From NCBI RefSeq assembly GCF_030704535.1, contig NC_081815.1:4660501-4724500 (forward strand): DNA of 64,000 nucleotides. The letters run 5' to 3'. The stretch comes from Vitis vinifera. Taxonomy: Eukaryota > Streptophyta > Magnoliopsida > Vitales > Vitaceae. Positions 60,774-64,000 of the stretch are shown here, piece by piece. The position numbers and the translations under genes are program-made. Below the pieces are notes generated by a model. The model made no database searches. It was given only the letters and a program-made list of their open reading frames with translations, and was not told the DNA's origin. The stretch's first letter is position 1, and each line of letters begins with the position of its first letter.

Positions 60774-63432
60774 ATGCCTATGTCTACCCTCGTCAATTAC
60801 AGTGGTACGCTTTCTTATCTTTCTGGGTTTTTCTTTTTTTCTGTTTGGGTGCATGAAAACTGAGGAAAAACAAATGAAAACCAGAAAAGTAGATGTGTTC
60901 TAGCGATTTCTCTGCAAGCAAACGGTTTTTTTTTGTTCTTGTAATTGTTTAGCTCTGAGGCTATGCTTGTTGATTGGGTTGTTTATAGTTTATAGCTTTT
61001 TGTTCTTGATGTTGTAGATTTAAGTTTGGTTTCTGGGGCATGGCTGGTTGTGATATCTATAGATCAATTTATGATTGGGATCTATGAAGATGCTTTTGTT
61101 AGATTTGTGTCAACATGCATGATAAAATTATGAAATCGCCGGGCACTTGTGGATCCTTGTGCGCGGTTTAGATCTTGGAGAGAAGGAAGAAAAGGGAAGG
61201 GAGGAAAAGGAAATTTTATGAAAATACCTTCAGGAAGTAATCTCCTTTTCCTCCTTTTTCTCCAAGATCTAAACAGGTTGTCAAATAATTTTCTTCTCAT
61301 TGAGAAATTTTTTTTCCTAGGATTGATTCTATCAAAGGAAACATAACCTATATTTTACTGAATTTTGGTAGGCCTCCTTCATGAAATTGTATTAATGATA
61401 GGAGTCCCTGTGTGGGTAATGAAATGGTTTTCCACGGTTATGGCTGATTTCAGTATTCATTGGCTTTTCAGGGGACGATGATTTCTATCCTGGGGGGTCA
61501 TTTTACATAAATCCCATGGATTCCGGCTTATTGGTTTCAATTGGCTCCTGTATGGATGTATACTGCCCTCCTCGCAAGCGGTCTCGCATTACTGCTCCAT
61601 ATATCTTCAGGGAAAACAACCTTGAGCTGGAAAAGCGACCATCCATTGATGTTCTTCCAGATGAATGCCTCTTTGAGATCTTGAGACGCCTTCCTGGAGG
61701 CCAAGAGAGGAGCTCCTGCGCTCGGGTCTCCAAGCGGTGGCTTATGCTCCTTAGCAGTATCCGTAGGACTGAGATCTGCCCAAGAAAGAGCTCTCAATCT
61801 TTGAATGAGTCCTCAAAGCTGGACAAGGAGTTAACCATTCCCGTTCCTGATGATATTGAAATGATCTCTGCTGAAGATCGGGAACTTGGGAGTGATGGGT
61901 ACCTTACAAGATGTTTGGAAGGGAAGAAGGCAACAGATATAAGCCTTGCTGCTATTGCAGTTGGAACCAGTAGTCGAGGGGGATTGGGAAAGCTTTCAAT
62001 CAGGGAGAGCAGTTCTTCTCGTGGAGTTACCAACCTTGGTCTTTCCAAAATTGCCCATGGTTGCCCTTCTCTAAGGGTTCTTTCTCTGTGGAATGTCTCA
62101 GCTGTTGGGGATGAAGGTCTATTTGAGATAGGTAACGGATGCCACATGTTAGAGAAGCTCGATCTCTGTCAGTGTCCTTTGATTTCCGACAAGGGTTTGA
62201 TTGCTATTGCAAAGAATTGCCCTAATTTGACTGCTTTAACAATTGAGTCTTGTGCAAACATTGGGAATGAGAGCTTGCAAGCTATTGGAAGTCTCTGCCC
62301 CAAACTACAATCCATCTCTATCAAAGACTGCCCTCTTGTTGGGGATCAAGGAGTTGCTGGTCTGTTATCATCAGCGACTTCTATCCTTTCCAGGGTAAAG
62401 CTTCAATCCTTGAACATCACAGATTTCTCTCTTGCCGTAGTTGGGCACTATGGCAAGGCTATCACCAGTCTTACCCTCAGTGGTCTCCAAAATGTGAGTG
62501 AGAAAGGCTTTTGGGTCATGGGCAATGCCATGGGCCTCCAGACCCTGATCTCTTTGACAATTACTTCCTGCCGGGGTATAACAGATGTGAGTCTTGAAGC
62601 CATGGGAAAGGGTTGTCCCAATCTAAAACAGATGTGTCTGCGGAAGTGTTGCTTTGTATCTGACAATGGGCTGATTGCCTTTGCAAAAGCTGCAGGATCT
62701 CTTGAGGGCCTGCAATTGGAGGAGTGCAACAGGGTCACCCAGTTGGGGGTTATTGGTTCCCTTTCAAATTGTGGATCTAAATTAAAATCTCTTTCACTGG
62801 TGAAATGCATGGGAATCAAGGACATAGCTGTGGGAACACCTATGCTCTCTCCTTGCCACTCTCTTCGGTCCTTGTCCATCCGAAACTGCCCAGGGTTTGG
62901 CAGCGCTAGCTTGGCAATGGTGGGAAAGTTATGCCCTCAATTGCATCATGTTGATCTGAGCGGACTTGATGGAATGACAGATGCTGGGCTTCTCCCACTT
63001 CTTGAAAGCTGTGAGGCAGGACTTGCCAAGGTGAACCTTAGTGGCTGCTTGAATTTGACAGATGAGGTGGTTTTAGCCATGGCTAGGCTGCATGGTGAAA
63101 CCCTCGAACTGCTGAATCTTGATGGGTGCAGGAAGATTACTGATGCAAGCTTGGTGGCGATTGCAGATAATTGTCTATTACTTAATGATCTCGATTTATC
63201 AAAGTGTGCAATTACTGATTCTGGCATTGCTGCTCTGTCCTGTGGAGAGAAGCTCAATTTGCAAATCCTTTCAGTGTCAGGTTGTTCTAAGGTATCAAAC
63301 AAGAGCATGCCTTCTTTATGCAAATTGGGCAAGACTCTGCTGGGCCTGAATCTCCAACACTGCAATAAAATCAGCAGCAGCTCAGTCGAGCTGCTTATGG
63401 AGAGCTTGTGGAGGTGTGATATCCTCTTCTAA
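60774..63432 (+). CDS. EBF1: EIN3-binding F-box protein (EBF1/2 type)
   Basis: Substrate receptor of an SCF E3 ubiquitin ligase that targets EIN3/EIL transcription factors for degradation and so dampens ethylene responses in the nucleus. Exon 1 is 60774-60804 (MPMSTLVNYS plus one base), followed by a 667-bp GT-AG intron. Exon 2 is 61472-63432, for 663 residues in total against about 623-628 in Arabidopsis. The junction yields MPMSTLVNYSGDDDFYPGG, matching the known EBF N-terminus. The F-box is at about residues 68-109 (VLPDECLFEILRRLPGG). From about residue 175 to the end run around 17 leucine-rich repeats of the C..L..L.L..C..ITD.GL type. No stop or frameshift was seen. EBF1 and EBF2 cannot be told apart here with certainty. 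The 3' UTR continues to at least the right part of the window. Confidence 0.95.
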
Positions 63433-64000
63433 GCAACAAAAAATTGGCAAATATGAAGGTGTTCAACCAGATCAGGAATTTCAAGAACTTGCAGTTTGGA
63501 AAGATAGTTGAAGCATGATGCTCGTACAGTCAGCTCACACGTAGCAATGTAGTTTTTTGGCTCTCCGCTGTGGGCCTGCTGGTAGCTCAGTGGTTTGGTT
63601 GTTTTCCAGGGGACTTTGGCGGTTCACTTTTCCACCCTCTTTTTGCAGGTTTTCTATCATTGGAAAGCTTGTTACAACTGTTTGGCCTCCCATTAACGGG
63701 AGGCCACCTCTTTCATGGCCATGGTTCCCTGAGAATACAGTCACCAAGTCCTGGTTTTAGGTTACCACTAGTGTTTGGTCCTGGTTTTGTATTGCTGGGT
63801 GTGCTATACCTGGTGTTTTAGCTTTGTCACACATTCCTTTGATGGTGTGGCTGGACTAAGCTTTCTCTATTTTCAGTCCTACAATCTGTTTTCTGGGTCA
63901 GTCCATATTAGTTGCAAGTGTCCTTACGAGCCTTGTGTTTGCAACTCTTTCCAAGAGTTGAGAGTCCTTGTTTTTCCTTTTATTTAAGTTCCTAGTTAAT
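63433..64000 (+). other. EBF 3' UTR and flank
   Basis: No further gene is supported up to the right edge. The sequence has several U-rich words in the mRNA sense (TAGTTTTTTGG at 63550, GGTTTTGTATTG at 63784, TTGTTTTTCCTTTT at 63969). Overlapping frames on both strands at 63535-63760 have no protein features. Confidence 0.5.

Noticed and set aside
60454-60903. 149-codon plus-strand frame before EBF
   Set aside because: Crosses promoter, leader and intron in one frame; only the part from the ATG at 60655 is relevant, as an upstream ORF.
61794-63365. Three minus-strand frames of 117-143 codons opposite EBF
   Set aside because: Arise from the leucine-rich repeat codon pattern on the plus strand; no family features.

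Overview
The window looks like nuclear DNA of a woody eudicot. It is AT-rich, all genes are on the plus strand, and most are split by introns with GT-AG borders. Long gene-free stretches hold plant LINEs, a Ty3/gypsy-type LTR element, TIR elements and microsatellites. Gene content, intron style and the LINE tails ending in TATCA(n) suggest grapevine (Vitis), but that is an impression and was not checked by a search. Nothing prokaryotic or viral was seen.

Layout. 1-5.1 kb: AT-rich intergenic DNA with a tandem array of about 162-bp units. 5.18-9.69 kb: nine-exon gene for a TBC-domain Rab GTPase-activating protein (TBC1D13-like). 11.7-14.4 kb and 16.35-22.98 kb: two tandem phospholipase D alpha genes, each encoding 814 residues with identical exon lengths. 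The first intron of the second gene has swollen to 4 kb and carries an antisense, gag-only LTR retrotransposon with intact LTRs, tRNA-iMet primer site and polypurine tract. 23-26.4 kb: intergenic DNA with two local tandem duplications. 26.45-26.96 kb: two-exon gene for a small membrane-anchored protein of unknown function. 27-31 kb: no gene seen. 31.1-38.4 kb: nuclear gene for organellar ribosomal protein bL36, with a telo-box/site II promoter, a 4.2-kb leader intron holding a Mutator-like TIR element, and a second intron holding LINE debris. 39.65-49.34 kb: gene for a small Gag1-like clamp (DUF4050) protein, probably starting with a 5-nt coding piece in front of an 8.7-kb intron full of LINE fragments. 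49.4-60.5 kb: intergenic, with a 1.6-kb minisatellite of about 95-bp units. 60.77-63.43 kb: EIN3-binding F-box protein gene (EBF1/2 type), with its 3' UTR running toward the right edge.

The genes do not form a pathway. They are independent housekeeping and signalling genes: membrane traffic (TBC GAP), phosphatidic acid production (PLD pair), organellar translation (bL36) and ethylene signalling (EBF). The PLD pair is a segmental tandem duplication that includes promoter sequence.

I found no undescribed biological system here. The most interesting items are a short in-frame duplication in the PLD catalytic region, an overlapping upstream ORF on the EBF mRNA, a GC-AG intron plus a possible acylated N-terminus in the DUF4050 gene, an ORF1-only LINE with clear target-site duplications, and a roughly 22-bp LINE tail inserted into another LINE.
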